From assembly GCA_003056285.1 (NCBI GenBank), contig NDWU01000008.1, positions 1-55,247 of the forward strand: DNA of 55,247 nucleotides. The letters run 5' to 3'. The notes beneath the pieces are model-generated. The model worked only from the letters and a program-made list of their open reading frames with translations, did not search any database and had not been told where the DNA came from. Position 1 is the stretch's first letter. Each line of letters opens with the position of its first letter. The position numbers were made by a program, and so were the translations under genes. The DNA comes from Candidatus Terraquivivens tikiterensis. GTDB taxonomy: Archaea; Thermoproteota; Nitrososphaeria_A; Caldarchaeales; Wolframiiraptoraceae. Positions 26,476-36,151 of the stretch are shown here, piece after piece.

Positions 26476-28613
26476 TCTCCCGGAGCTTGCATAGAACCTC
26501 TCCTGCCCTTCAAAAACCTCTTGACAGCAAAGTACGCCAGGAGCGTAGCCCCTAAGAGCGTTGCAGCTTGGATGGCAAGCACAATGGGTAGAGCCTGCTG
26601 CCCGCCTTCATGCCGGGGCCTCTTCACGATGAGCGTTACCTCAGCCTCTGCTCCGTCGGCCCTTATCCTAATCCTAGCCTCTCCTTCTGGAGCGTCATCC
26701 GAGGCTGTCGCTAAGATGCTTGAATCGACTGGGCACATGGGCTTAAGCGCTATGCTTGGCGTCCTGAGGGCAATGTACTCACCCATACCAATCTTCTCTA
26801 CGCTTACATCTGGCTTCCCCGAGAAGCCGTTGAGGGGGGCTAGCGTGAACGGTACGACGGTCGAGGAGCCTGCGTAGACCTCAAAAAACCTATTCTGGAG
26901 CTCGATCCTGAGCGATGGCTGAGGATAATGCTCTTCCTTGACCCTGTATAGAGCCTTCCTCGTCATCACGAGGGCCTCATCCTTACCGGTCCAGGCTATG
27001 CCCTTGACCTCCTCTCCTACGCTTACGGGCAGAGCCCATGCCGCGTATCCGTCAAACAGGATCAAAGAGCCGTCGGCCGTTCCTATCAGGGCGTACGAGC
27101 CGTCAGGCCTCATCGATATCGTTCTCAGCCTGTGCTTGCCAAGGCTGAGTGCCGCTACGGACCCGTCCCTGAGCACGATTACCTTCCCCGACTCCGCTAT
27201 TGCTATCCCTGAACACTCTGTCTCGGCTACCCCTACGAGCCTATCGTCGACTTCAGCCACCACGACCTGTGGAGCGATCCTGACGGCGACCCTTTCACCC
27301 ACGGCATAGCTCGACGAGGCGGCCAGTAGGTCCCTGCCCGTAGCGTTGATGGGCACCACATCGCCCTCTAGCGATGCCTTGACGAGCCTGCCTCCCCTTC
27401 CTGCGAGGACGAGCCACCCGTCTCCGGACGGAGAGATAGCGTTGAAATCGCCCGCCGAAACCCTTAGGCTTAAGCTGCTGAGGTAGCCAGGGCCTACGAG
27501 CCATATGGACCTCTTGCCGAGGATTACAGCCCTCCCTCCTGGAATGGCAGAGACAGCCCTAGGCTCGTCGCCAACCTCTCCTACCGCCCTGAAGAAGCCA
27601 CCGCTGTACTCTAAGACCTCTCCCCTGGATCCGATTACGAAGGCTCCGTTCCCCGTTCCGGCTATGGCTGCGTACTCAGAGGCCTGGAGCGTTAAGAGCT
27701 TAAGGCCTTTTTCGTCCAGCACGCCTACCTCTCCCCTCTCACCTACCAGGATCGTGCCCAGCCTGCCGTAGGCCGCATCGGCCACTTTGAACCAGACCGT
27801 CGAGAGCAGGCTAGTCCTGTTCTCGGCTACGTCGTATAACACAACCCTGTCACGGCCTACGAGCACGAAGCCCCTAGGGTGCTTCCTAGCGAGCGCGTAC
27901 GCTCCGTCTACTACCTTTCTCGGAGCACCCCCATCGAGCCTGTAGATGCCGTCATCGGCATGAACCCATAGGCCGCCGAGGTGAAGGTGCATGCTCCTAG
28001 CCTTGGCCTTACCGAGCTGCAGCTCATTTTGAGGGGGGATAGGCTCTCCGTCCTTCAGGCTGATCGAGAGGGTGGAGCTGGATCCTAAAACCGTGACCCT
28101 ATCGTCCCCGGACCACTCCAAATCGACGACGTCGATGGGAACGTCAAGGATGGACTCTACGGCTCCGGCTTTGTACACGAGTAACCTCCTGCCCGATGCC
28201 ATCGCCGCCCTTTCCCCGCTTACCTTAACTACGCTCAGCCTATCGTTCTCGCCAAGAACCCTCCTAGGTTCAAAGCTCATCCCGTCCGGCCTTATAACGA
28301 CGAGCACTCCCCCGGCTCCGACGGCAACGCAGAACCCTTCGCCGCAGTCTACGTCCACGAGGTCGCTACCGACGACCTTCTCAGAATGGAGCCTAGAGTC
28401 CTTGTAGATTATGACAGCTCCGGCCTTTCCTACGGCTACGAAGCCATCCCCATAAGGGCTTATGGCGGTGATGCCTGCGTCGAGCGTAAGCCTCTCGTAA
28501 GAGAACCTGAAGGATGGCTCTTGGGCACATGCCGGCACGATGGCTGTTAATAGAAAGAGGAGGGGTGTCGAGATGGACAGCACGCTGAGCGTAAGAACAA
28601 TCGGAGGCCTCAA
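26454..28613 (-). CDS. Beta-propeller-like surface protein, signal peptide and C-terminal TM
   Basis: Signal LTLSVLSISTPLLFLLTAIVPACA; repeated G.(V/I)VxxDG units (about 40 aa); C-terminal LPIVLAIQAATLLGATLLAYFAVKRFLKGRR. Confidence 0.75.
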   Translation of the reverse strand: MRPPIVLTLSVLSISTPLLFLLTAIVPACAQEPSFRFSYERLTLDAGITAISPYGDGFVAVGKAGAVIIYKDSRLHSEKVVGSDLVDVDCGEGFCVAVGAGGVLVVIRPDGMSFEPRRVLGENDRLSVVKVSGERAAMASGRRLLVYKAGAVESILDVPIDVVDLEWSGDDRVTVLGSSSTLSISLKDGEPIPPQNELQLGKAKARSMHLHLGGLWVHADDGIYRLDGGAPRKVVDGAYALARKHPRGFVLVGRDRVVLYDVAENRTSLLSTVWFKVADAAYGRLGTILVGERGEVGVLDEKGLKLLTLQASEYAAIAGTGNGAFVIGSRGEVLEYSGGFFRAVGEVGDEPRAVSAIPGGRAVILGKRSIWLVGPGYLSSLSLRVSAGDFNAISPSGDGWLVLAGRGGRLVKASLEGDVVPINATGRDLLAASSSYAVGERVAVRIAPQVVVAEVDDRLVGVAETECSGIAIAESGKVIVLRDGSVAALSLGKHRLRTISMRPDGSYALIGTADGSLILFDGYAAWALPVSVGEEVKGIAWTGKDEALVMTRKALYRVKEEHYPQPSLRIELQNRFFEVYAGSSTVVPFTLAPLNGFSGKPDVSVEKIGMGEYIALRTPSIALKPMCPVDSSILATASDDAPEGEARIRIRADGAEAEVTLIVKRPRHEGGQQALPIVLAIQAATLLGATLLAYFAVKRFLKGRRGSMQAPGEWDGETS

Positions 28614-28620
28614 TACCAGC

Positions 28621-31600
28621 TCACCTTACGAGGCCCAAGTCCTTTAGCATCCCTCCATACCCCTCGAGCTCCATCTCCTTTAGCCATGCGTCGTCCAGCG
28701 TGCCTCCTCTGTCCAAAACCGCCTGGACCGCCTCTGCCAAAGCCTCCAGCTCTTCTGGATCCATGAAGCCGGATAGCAGGGCTTTAACGGCCATCCTTCC
28801 GGCACCCTTCCTGTCAACCTCCATGCACCTCTTAAGCTCCGCAGCTAGGCCGGCTTCCAGCTGCTGGAGCAGGCCGAGGGCCATTGCTGCCTTGGGTGCT
28901 ATTCCGCCTGTCTGCTTGAGAGCCTCAGCGCCGCGGGCGGCATCCACGAGGAACCTCCTAACCCTTCTCATCTTCCCGAGCACCCTCAGGTCGCTTAGGT
29001 AAGCCATGTATGCCTTTTCCACGATCAGCACGACGGCCTTGGAAAGGTCTAGGGCACCGGTGTTCAGGAGCTTACAGAGCTTGGATACGTACGCTCTACC
29101 TAACTTCGCATCGCTCCTCTTGTCCGTTATCTGGCTAGGGTACGTCGGCCTCGAGAGCGGTACGACGACTGTCCTGCCCTCTTCCTGGCTTGCTTTCACG
29201 TGCTTCACGAGAGATTCCAGGCGCTCGCCCTCGAGGGATACGACCTCCATCCTTTCGGTTAGCTTGATGGGCTTTACTATCAGGCCGGGCGGTACCAACC
29301 AGCCTATGCCCTCGAAGATTATCAGGTCTCCGGGTACGGCCTCGATCTTGCCGGTTATTGGTCGGGGAGGCTCTTCATCCTTGGCGACTTCCGCCGAAAG
29401 CTTCTTATATTCTTCGCGGATCCCACCATGCTCCAAGGAAGGCTTCCCGTTTTCCCCTACATTCGAGAGAAGCTTAGTTGCAGACTCAAGCTTATCGACG
29501 ACCGTTAGCATGGCCGCGACGATCGTGTCCTCGTCTAGCCTGGCGTTCCTAAGAAGGTTATGAGCGGCCCTGTAGCACTCAACCCTATCGCCCGCCTTGC
29601 CGGACTCTGCTATGCTCTTTGCTACCCTGATAAAATCTTCCCTGCTTATGCCCAGCTCGTCCAGCTCCCTGAAGAGCTCCTCCGGAAGCTCCCCTAAGAT
29701 CCCTGCAGCCGGCCCTGCCTCCTCTGGCCTAAAGGCCTCGGCAGGCTTCCCCTCGGGAGCCTCCATTTCCTTCTGTTTTGTTAGCCTTGCTCCGCATGCC
29801 ATGCAGTACCTATCGGATTCCCTGACGTAGGAGCCGCAGTACGGACACTCGTACTTCTCCGGGCGCTCTTCCTGCCCAACACCTTCTCTCCGTACCCCCT
29901 TAAGCTCGGCTCCGCAACTTAAGCAGAATCTGTATGAAGGTTTTAGGACTGCCTCGCAGTATGGGCACCTTCTTGTACCATCCTCAGGTATAGCGCCGGC
30001 TTCCTCTAGAGGCCGTGTTTGCTGTGTTGAGGGCTTTTCCACATCCTTGAATGGCGGCCTCTCACCGTATACCCGCACGTAAACTTCCTCGAGCGCCTCC
30101 CTCAGCGGGGCAGGAGGTTCCAGGAACCTATCCATGAGGCCGCTCTCCATGAGGGCGGCGGAAAGCTTGGAGACGTCCCTTTCTTGAAGCCTCCTCAGCA
30201 CATCATCCTCCCTGAGCAACCTTACGTAACGTACGGCATCCTCCTCAGTTTTCGCACCGTGTACGCGCTCGATCCATCTTTCGAATACCTTCCTGCTCGA
30301 AGGTACCAGGTAGAGCCATGCTAGGTATGCTCCTATTGACCCTGCTATGCAACGAAGGTGCTCGGGATTTAGATACGTTCTGTACATCTCCCTGCATTCC
30401 CTTAATATGGCGTTTAGCAACCTTCCTTTTGCTCCCCTCGTCCTGAGGGCGAGCTCAGAAAGGGTAAGCCTGCACCCATCCGTCAGCAACTGCCTAAGCC
30501 CGTCGACTTCCATCCCAGGCGCCATGCCTTCTCCAGGATAGAACGCGAAGATGCCATTCACCGGCTCACCCGCGGCCTCCCTCAGGCCCTCCAGCTTCCT
30601 CTCTACCTGAGAGGCCCGACGCCTTCGCACCTCTTCAAGCCTTCTCTTGAAATACGGTACCGTCAAAGTGCTCCCTACCAAAGACGTGCCCAAGAGCCCC
30701 CAACCTAGCAGCATCCATAGCTGCTCGTAGGTCATGATCCTTGCATCTCCCAACACCACGTAAGGGCACGGGTCCATCTGCCTGAACTCCGCCGTTATGA
30801 AAGCGTAACCATCCTTTGCCACGAAGCTTCCGAGCTCTGAGCTGCCTAGGCTCCTTACGGCATGCTCCTCTCCAGTCCAGCCCAGAAATTCGTAGCAGCC
30901 CAGGGGATATGCCTCTACGTATACGGTCGTACCCGGCTCTACCCACAGCTCCATCTTCCCCTTCAGGCCGAGCCCCCTCTGCGTGATTGGCACCGTCGAT
31001 ACCCTAACCTTTCCAGCATCGGGAGGGCTTGCCTCGACCCTTACCATCGAGAACCCCATGCCGTACGTCCTGTAAGCCTCCTGCTCCGGTAGCAAAGCGT
31101 TAAGCGGCCTGAGGATTGCCTTGAGCGTCATGTTCTTCTCAGCCGTCACCCATAGGGGGTTTGGGAGGGCCGTCGGCGCGTCGGTAAGCCACCCCTCCAC
31201 CATGCAGCCGATCTTAGGTATGGCCTCTAACCTGAGAGGCTCGCCGTCAACCCAAGGCCCTGCCTTGTAGATGCCCTCGGCGACCCTCTGAACGTCTATG
31301 CTTACCTCCTTGCCCTCACGCCAAGTGCTGGCCTTGATGCCATCCAGGCATGCCTCTCCGTTAACGGCTACGGATGCATACACTTTCATGGGCCTCTTGT
31401 ACGTTATGTGCACCTCTACAAGGTTATCCCCTGCCCTCAGCCATGTCGATGCCGAGGATGCTCCCTCGATTGTATAGTTCTCGTACGCCATGACCTTCAG
31501 CCACCCAGCGTAGCACCTAGTTCCTGGGACAACGTCCACAGCTAACCTCACCTGAGCATACTCCCTGAAGGGCCCGGCCTTCCACGTGTACCCGTCTAAC

Positions 31601-31785
31601 CTTGTAGGCTTCGCGTCCTCGTAGTCTACCTCGAGCCTTATGCCACCGACGCATTGGGGCTCGTCGACCTTTATCGTAAGCCATGCTTGACCTATTCCGT
31701 CATCGGAGCGCGCCGGATGCGTTAGCGTAAGCATCAGCGCCATGAGGGCTATCGAGAACACCGCTACGATCCTCTTCGGCACCAT
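28621..31785 (-). CDS. Very large membrane protein: InlB-type beta repeats outside, TM, cytoplasmic part with two zinc ribbons
   Basis: KVRVSTVPITQ...WVEPGTTVYVEAYPLGCYEFLGWTG; RRCPYCEAVLKPSYRFCLSCGAEL and YECPYCGSYVRESDRYCMACGARL. Start set at internal MVPKRIVAVF, which overlaps the upstream stop as ATGA. Confidence 0.8.
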   Translation of the reverse strand: MVPKRIVAVFSIALMALMLTLTHPARSDDGIGQAWLTIKVDEPQCVGGIRLEVDYEDAKPTRLDGYTWKAGPFREYAQVRLAVDVVPGTRCYAGWLKVMAYENYTIEGASSASTWLRAGDNLVEVHITYKRPMKVYASVAVNGEACLDGIKASTWREGKEVSIDVQRVAEGIYKAGPWVDGEPLRLEAIPKIGCMVEGWLTDAPTALPNPLWVTAEKNMTLKAILRPLNALLPEQEAYRTYGMGFSMVRVEASPPDAGKVRVSTVPITQRGLGLKGKMELWVEPGTTVYVEAYPLGCYEFLGWTGEEHAVRSLGSSELGSFVAKDGYAFITAEFRQMDPCPYVVLGDARIMTYEQLWMLLGWGLLGTSLVGSTLTVPYFKRRLEEVRRRRASQVERKLEGLREAAGEPVNGIFAFYPGEGMAPGMEVDGLRQLLTDGCRLTLSELALRTRGAKGRLLNAILRECREMYRTYLNPEHLRCIAGSIGAYLAWLYLVPSSRKVFERWIERVHGAKTEEDAVRYVRLLREDDVLRRLQERDVSKLSAALMESGLMDRFLEPPAPLREALEEVYVRVYGERPPFKDVEKPSTQQTRPLEEAGAIPEDGTRRCPYCEAVLKPSYRFCLSCGAELKGVRREGVGQEERPEKYECPYCGSYVRESDRYCMACGARLTKQKEMEAPEGKPAEAFRPEEAGPAAGILGELPEELFRELDELGISREDFIRVAKSIAESGKAGDRVECYRAAHNLLRNARLDEDTIVAAMLTVVDKLESATKLLSNVGENGKPSLEHGGIREEYKKLSAEVAKDEEPPRPITGKIEAVPGDLIIFEGIGWLVPPGLIVKPIKLTERMEVVSLEGERLESLVKHVKASQEEGRTVVVPLSRPTYPSQITDKRSDAKLGRAYVSKLCKLLNTGALDLSKAVVLIVEKAYMAYLSDLRVLGKMRRVRRFLVDAARGAEALKQTGGIAPKAAMALGLLQQLEAGLAAELKRCMEVDRKGAGRMAVKALLSGFMDPEELEALAEAVQAVLDRGGTLDDAWLKEMELEGYGGMLKDLGLVR

Positions 31786-34310
31786 CACCCCGATACCCTC
31801 AGGCTTGCTCCGCATCGTGGACAGAAGTTGGCCCCGTACTTCGTTACAGGTATGCCGCACCGCGGGCAGCTATCCCCTCCCACGACGGCTGATGCTTTCC
31901 AAGAATTACGGTCGGTAGCGACGCTCCCCTCGAGCCTTACGCCGAGCCTTCGCAGCTTTGCGAAGAATCGCGCCCACTCAGCCTCACCGTCCGCGGCGGG
32001 GCTCAGCTGCCTCATGGCGGTAACGAACTTGGCCTTTGCCTCCTCGTACGTAGGGCATGACCTCAGTATCTCAGCCATCACCGCCCTCTCCACGTGCGTC
32101 GGGAAGGTTGCCATCAGCTCAGACCTCCACAGGTCCTTCAGAGCTTCGTCGGATGGAACCTTCTCAACCAATCCGACGAAGGCCTCGAGCGTCGTTACCC
32201 CTCTCAGCATGGAAGCTATGTGGGCGGCCTCCTCAACGTCCTTCAGCCCTACCCTCCTCAGCAGCCCCTTCTCAGCCAGCATGGACGCAAGTATGCCTGC
32301 TAGCTCCTCCTCAGAAAGCTCCCTCAGGGGTACGCCGCCGTCTACCTCCACGTCCGAAAGGACGATTATCTTAATCCCGGCAAGGCTGGCCGCCGCTATA
32401 ATCTTAGAGTCAACGTCAACAGACTTCGTTATCAGAACGCCCGCTCCGGCCGCAACCCTTCGAAGTGCCCTGCCGTAATCTTCCAGCCTCCTAAGGCTCT
32501 TCGATGCAGCCTTAACAGCCCCCTCTAGGTCCTCGACGGTTTTATGGACCATCCTGGCAATGCTTGCGGCTGCCTCTGCAACCCTGCTCCTGGATGCCTC
32601 GTCCCCTCCATAAAGGTACGAAACAGGCCTGTCAGCTTCCATAAGGAGGCCAGCTAGGATGGAAGCCTCCCTCGAGTAGGCGTGTATCGTTGAATCCCGC
32701 CTAAACCTCAAGCCCTTGCATGCCCTAGCCTTCTCGAAGGTCTCCTCGTCCAGCCTGATCAGCTGCATTATGGAGGATGGGAACTCGCCTCCCCTACCCT
32801 CTTCTATGGCTTTCATAAAGCTCTCGACGTCCTCGGGCTTTAAGGTAGGTTCGTATAACACCGGCGTCTGGGGCGCCTCGGCAGCTGCCAGCCCATTGTC
32901 CCTGGACGTTGAAGGCATCAGCTGAGCAAGCTTGTCTGCCACGTAGCTTGGAGCCCTAAGCCGCAAGCGCCCGCCAGGCTTAGGGCTAGGCTCAGGGTGC
33001 ATAGGCCTTGCTGACGGCCTCCTGGAGGTCAGGGCTTCTATTACGCCAGCAATCGCCCCTCTTGGGACGAGCCTTGCCACGCTAACCCTTGAGGCCTTCC
33101 TGTACGCCAATACAGAGCCGGCAGCCACGGCTGCGAACAGGGAGAGGACTATGCCTACGGCCGCGGCGGGCGGTGCTTCCTTGGGGATGAACGAGTAGCC
33201 TAGCTCAGCAACCTTGTAAAGGCCGAAGCCTACGATGGGTATCCCTAGGAGCTCTGCATGTCTCTTCTCGGAGTAGGTTATCACCACAGCGTCGACCTGG
33301 TCTGCCCTGGCCTCGAGAAGGGCCTCCTCCCCGTGTTTGCTCCCCTGAATCGTTAAGCCATGGGATGAGGCGTAGATGTTCTCGAGCCTAACCCTGAGGT
33401 TCTCCGCAGGGGCGAGCACGCTCAGCCTATCGCCTTCCTTTACGAGCACCCTGTTCTCCCCGACCTCAAGCAGCTTCTCTGCGCCGTTTACGTAAACCGG
33501 CACGCCTTCCGGAGAGTAAAGGAATATCCTTAAGACCCTGTACGTCTCGTACACGGGCTCTATCAGGTTGAGCATAGGCCTGGGCACCTTGGCGCCAAGC
33601 GGAAGGGTTACGTTCGCTCCCTTCACGAGCAAACCGACGGGCTTGGCTACCCTGTCCTGGCCCAAAGAAACCTCTGCAACCCTTACTTCCGTGAAAACAT
33701 TCTCCGGAAAGTACTCCTCGATAAACTTTCTGAGCACGGCATAGTGGGCAACGAGCGTCATGGACCTCTCTACCGTTACGGATGCCGAGGGGCTGTTTAT
33801 CCTGAGGCCGTCTGGCCCCTCCCAGTAGAGGAATACGAGCTTGAGGTCTCCGTAGAATACCTCCTCCTGTACGGAGAAGAGTACGGTCTCGCCCCTCCTG
33901 ACGAATACAGTCTTAGGGAGCGTCAACGGGATGCTCTTGGAGACGTTGGATGCGAATGATACGTAGAGCCTCTCAATTACCTCTCCGCCTTCCTCCGTCG
34001 GCCTCTCGTACAGGTACTCGAATAAAGCCACGGCGTCTATGTCCGAGTAGGCATAGAGCGTGAAGACGTTGGATTGTATGTCCGGTATTCCGCCCTTGAC
34101 GAAGGTCCACTTAACGAACTTGCACCCAACTTTCGGAACGGCCCTTATCGTAACCTCCTCGCCCTTCGCGTAGGTTCCGGCTCCTTCGAGGGCCTCGGCA
34201 CAGCCCTCTGGGGAGGCCGAGAGCGTAACCCTGTACCTCTCCTCCGAGGCGGCGCTCAGGACGGCCGCCAGCATCAAGAGGGCTATGATCGCCGCAGCCC
34301 AGGCCCTCAT
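31785..34310 (-). CDS. Large membrane protein: InlB-type repeats, TM, cytoplasmic domain and C-terminal zinc ribbon
   Basis: SPEGCAEALEGAGTYAKGEEVTIRAVPKVGCKFVKWTF; TM AAVGIVLSLFAAVAAGSVLAY; DSCPRCGIPVTKYGANFCPRCGASL. Start MRAWAAAIIALLML overlaps the TadC-like stop as ATGA. Confidence 0.8.
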   Translation of the reverse strand: MRAWAAAIIALLMLAAVLSAASEERYRVTLSASPEGCAEALEGAGTYAKGEEVTIRAVPKVGCKFVKWTFVKGGIPDIQSNVFTLYAYSDIDAVALFEYLYERPTEEGGEVIERLYVSFASNVSKSIPLTLPKTVFVRRGETVLFSVQEEVFYGDLKLVFLYWEGPDGLRINSPSASVTVERSMTLVAHYAVLRKFIEEYFPENVFTEVRVAEVSLGQDRVAKPVGLLVKGANVTLPLGAKVPRPMLNLIEPVYETYRVLRIFLYSPEGVPVYVNGAEKLLEVGENRVLVKEGDRLSVLAPAENLRVRLENIYASSHGLTIQGSKHGEEALLEARADQVDAVVITYSEKRHAELLGIPIVGFGLYKVAELGYSFIPKEAPPAAAVGIVLSLFAAVAAGSVLAYRKASRVSVARLVPRGAIAGVIEALTSRRPSARPMHPEPSPKPGGRLRLRAPSYVADKLAQLMPSTSRDNGLAAAEAPQTPVLYEPTLKPEDVESFMKAIEEGRGGEFPSSIMQLIRLDEETFEKARACKGLRFRRDSTIHAYSREASILAGLLMEADRPVSYLYGGDEASRSRVAEAAASIARMVHKTVEDLEGAVKAASKSLRRLEDYGRALRRVAAGAGVLITKSVDVDSKIIAAASLAGIKIIVLSDVEVDGGVPLRELSEEELAGILASMLAEKGLLRRVGLKDVEEAAHIASMLRGVTTLEAFVGLVEKVPSDEALKDLWRSELMATFPTHVERAVMAEILRSCPTYEEAKAKFVTAMRQLSPAADGEAEWARFFAKLRRLGVRLEGSVATDRNSWKASAVVGGDSCPRCGIPVTKYGANFCPRCGASLRVSG

Positions 34311-36151
34311 CACCCACCGCCCGCTCCCGTGAAGCCTCCAAGAAGCCTGCCGACAAGGTCCGCTAACGGTCCAACGGCCGCATAAGCTCCAGCGACGCAT
34401 ACCATGGCGACGGCTACCCTCCATACGTTCCACGGGTGCATATCGGAGGCCCTGTTAACCATGAGCGTGTACGATAGCGTGGCGAACGCTATCATCAGCA
34501 TGCTCGTGTCCGTCATCGCGAGCATCTGCTCAGCGCTAACGCTAACACCTGGTAGTAAGCCGGATAAGCTCCCATGGGCCTCGGCTGGTAAGCCCATGCT
34601 CATGAACGAAGGTATAGGGATGATCATGGTGATCATGAAGGACGTTATGAATGGTATGGAGTATGCTAGGTACTTGAAAAGGGATAGCCTGGCCCTGGCC
34701 TTCTCCCTGGCGAGGCCGTAACCCCTGAGAAGCTCGATGAGCTTCTCCATGAGCTGGGGGGATCCGCCTCCGCTTACGTTTACGGCGTTGAGAACGTAGA
34801 CGGAGACCTTCGTCAGCCAGCTCTTGGCAGCCGCACCCGCCTCCCAGAGGCTTAGGCCCATCGCAACCCTGGATGCCATCGAGCTAAGGAAGCTTTGGAA
34901 CCCTTTACGGTACCTATGCCTCCTGGTCCTCACGACCGCATCGGTCGGCGTGTAACCTAACCTTCTGTACTCTGCCACATCCCTAAGCCACCTCCTAAGC
35001 TCTGCCTCTCCGTCCTCGACCTCTGAGATCCTTTTCCTGAGCATGAGGTACAGAACCGTGGATGCCAGGGCCGAGGAGGATGTGAAGACTACGGTCAAAG
35101 GCATGCTTAGGCTGAGGCATAGTAGGGCCGCTGCCGTAGCGGCTCCTGCCGCTAGCGAAAGGATAAGGTGCTTGGGCCTTACGTCGAACTCATCAGGCTT
35201 CCTCGGAGATTTCAGCCTAAGGAAGGCGTACATGCCGAAAGACATCCCTGGCAGGAGGGCCCACGTCGTGACCGTAAGCACGCCCGTAGCCTGCTCCGGG
35301 TTTACTATCGTAGCAAGGGCTATGCCCATTGGCAGGAGCAACAGGGCTATCAGAAAAACCTCCATCATCACCGCTACGTTCGCAGCGTACCTGTCGAACC
35401 TGTCTTCAAGGGACTTCAAGAGCTCGGCAGCCCTGTCCTCGAGCGTCATGGGCACGTTCCCGCCCATCCGCCATACGCTCGTCGTGGATAGGACTAGGCT
35501 CTGGTAGCCTTCGTGGGGGCTGTTCATGGCGCTCGCCTCGAGCGACTCGATGACGCCCTTTCCAGTAAGCTCTGCCATCCTCTCTACCTCCCTCGACTCG
35601 AGGCTCATCTGCTCGAACAGCCTGGAGCCAGTCCTGGCAAGCATCCTCATCGCGCCGTACAGCGTCATGCCGCAATGGCTCATCACCGTCGCGAAGACCG
35701 CGAAGAACGGGAGCTCAGAGTCTATGCGCTCCTTCCTCTCAACTATCCTGTTGCCGTAGCTGGCTAAAGACAGGGCCATGGGCGCTATAGGAAGGAGGCA
35801 AAAGAGCATCGGAAAAAGAGGCGGAACCATCCGGAACGTCATGGCAGTTACAATGACAGAAGTTATGTATGCTGCCGCGACCGCCGAGGCCATCGCCAAG
35901 TGGGTACCGAGCTCCTCGGCTACCTCCAAAGGCGTCTTCCTTAGGGCACCTTTCTCGACGAGCCTCGCCGAATAATCTGCAAGCCTATCCGAGAAGGGCC
36001 TCGCCAAGAGGTTGCCCAGGACGGCAGCGAAGAGCGTGGCCGGAGCCGGCGCCAGAAACATGACATCCCTGGGCCCTACGAGCTCGGCGTAGACGATCCA
36101 AGAGGCCGCCAGGGTTGCCGCGATGCCGTAGTATAACCAGCTCGTCCTCAT
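34310..36151 (-). CDS. TadC/FlaJ-type (T2SS F) integral membrane platform protein, two-module
   Basis: Multiple TM helices; two T2SSF-like blocks (PLFAVF...SHCGMTLYGAMRMLA; FQSFLSSMASRVAMGLSLWEAGAAAKSWL...VNVSGGGSPQLMEKLIELL). Confidence 0.88.
   Translation of the reverse strand: MRTSWLYYGIAATLAASWIVYAELVGPRDVMFLAPAPATLFAAVLGNLLARPFSDRLADYSARLVEKGALRKTPLEVAEELGTHLAMASAVAAAYITSVIVTAMTFRMVPPLFPMLFCLLPIAPMALSLASYGNRIVERKERIDSELPFFAVFATVMSHCGMTLYGAMRMLARTGSRLFEQMSLESREVERMAELTGKGVIESLEASAMNSPHEGYQSLVLSTTSVWRMGGNVPMTLEDRAAELLKSLEDRFDRYAANVAVMMEVFLIALLLLPMGIALATIVNPEQATGVLTVTTWALLPGMSFGMYAFLRLKSPRKPDEFDVRPKHLILSLAAGAATAAALLCLSLSMPLTVVFTSSSALASTVLYLMLRKRISEVEDGEAELRRWLRDVAEYRRLGYTPTDAVVRTRRHRYRKGFQSFLSSMASRVAMGLSLWEAGAAAKSWLTKVSVYVLNAVNVSGGGSPQLMEKLIELLRGYGLAREKARARLSLFKYLAYSIPFITSFMITMIIPIPSFMSMGLPAEAHGSLSGLLPGVSVSAEQMLAMTDTSMLMIAFATLSYTLMVNRASDMHPWNVWRVAVAMVCVAGAYAAVGPLADLVGRLLGGFTGAGGG

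Noticed and set aside
25570-26877. Plus-strand ORFs 25570..26127 and 26287..26877 (185-196 aa)
   Set aside because: Antisense to the surface-protein genes in GC-rich DNA; composition typical of shadow frames.
31828-32478. Plus-strand 216-aa ORF within the 882-aa gene
   Set aside because: Ser/Ala-rich antisense frame with no motif; the opposite strand encodes a coherent protein with a zinc ribbon.
35043-35507. Plus-strand 154-aa ORF opposite the TadC-like gene
   Set aside because: Antisense to TM-rich coding sequence; no supporting motif.
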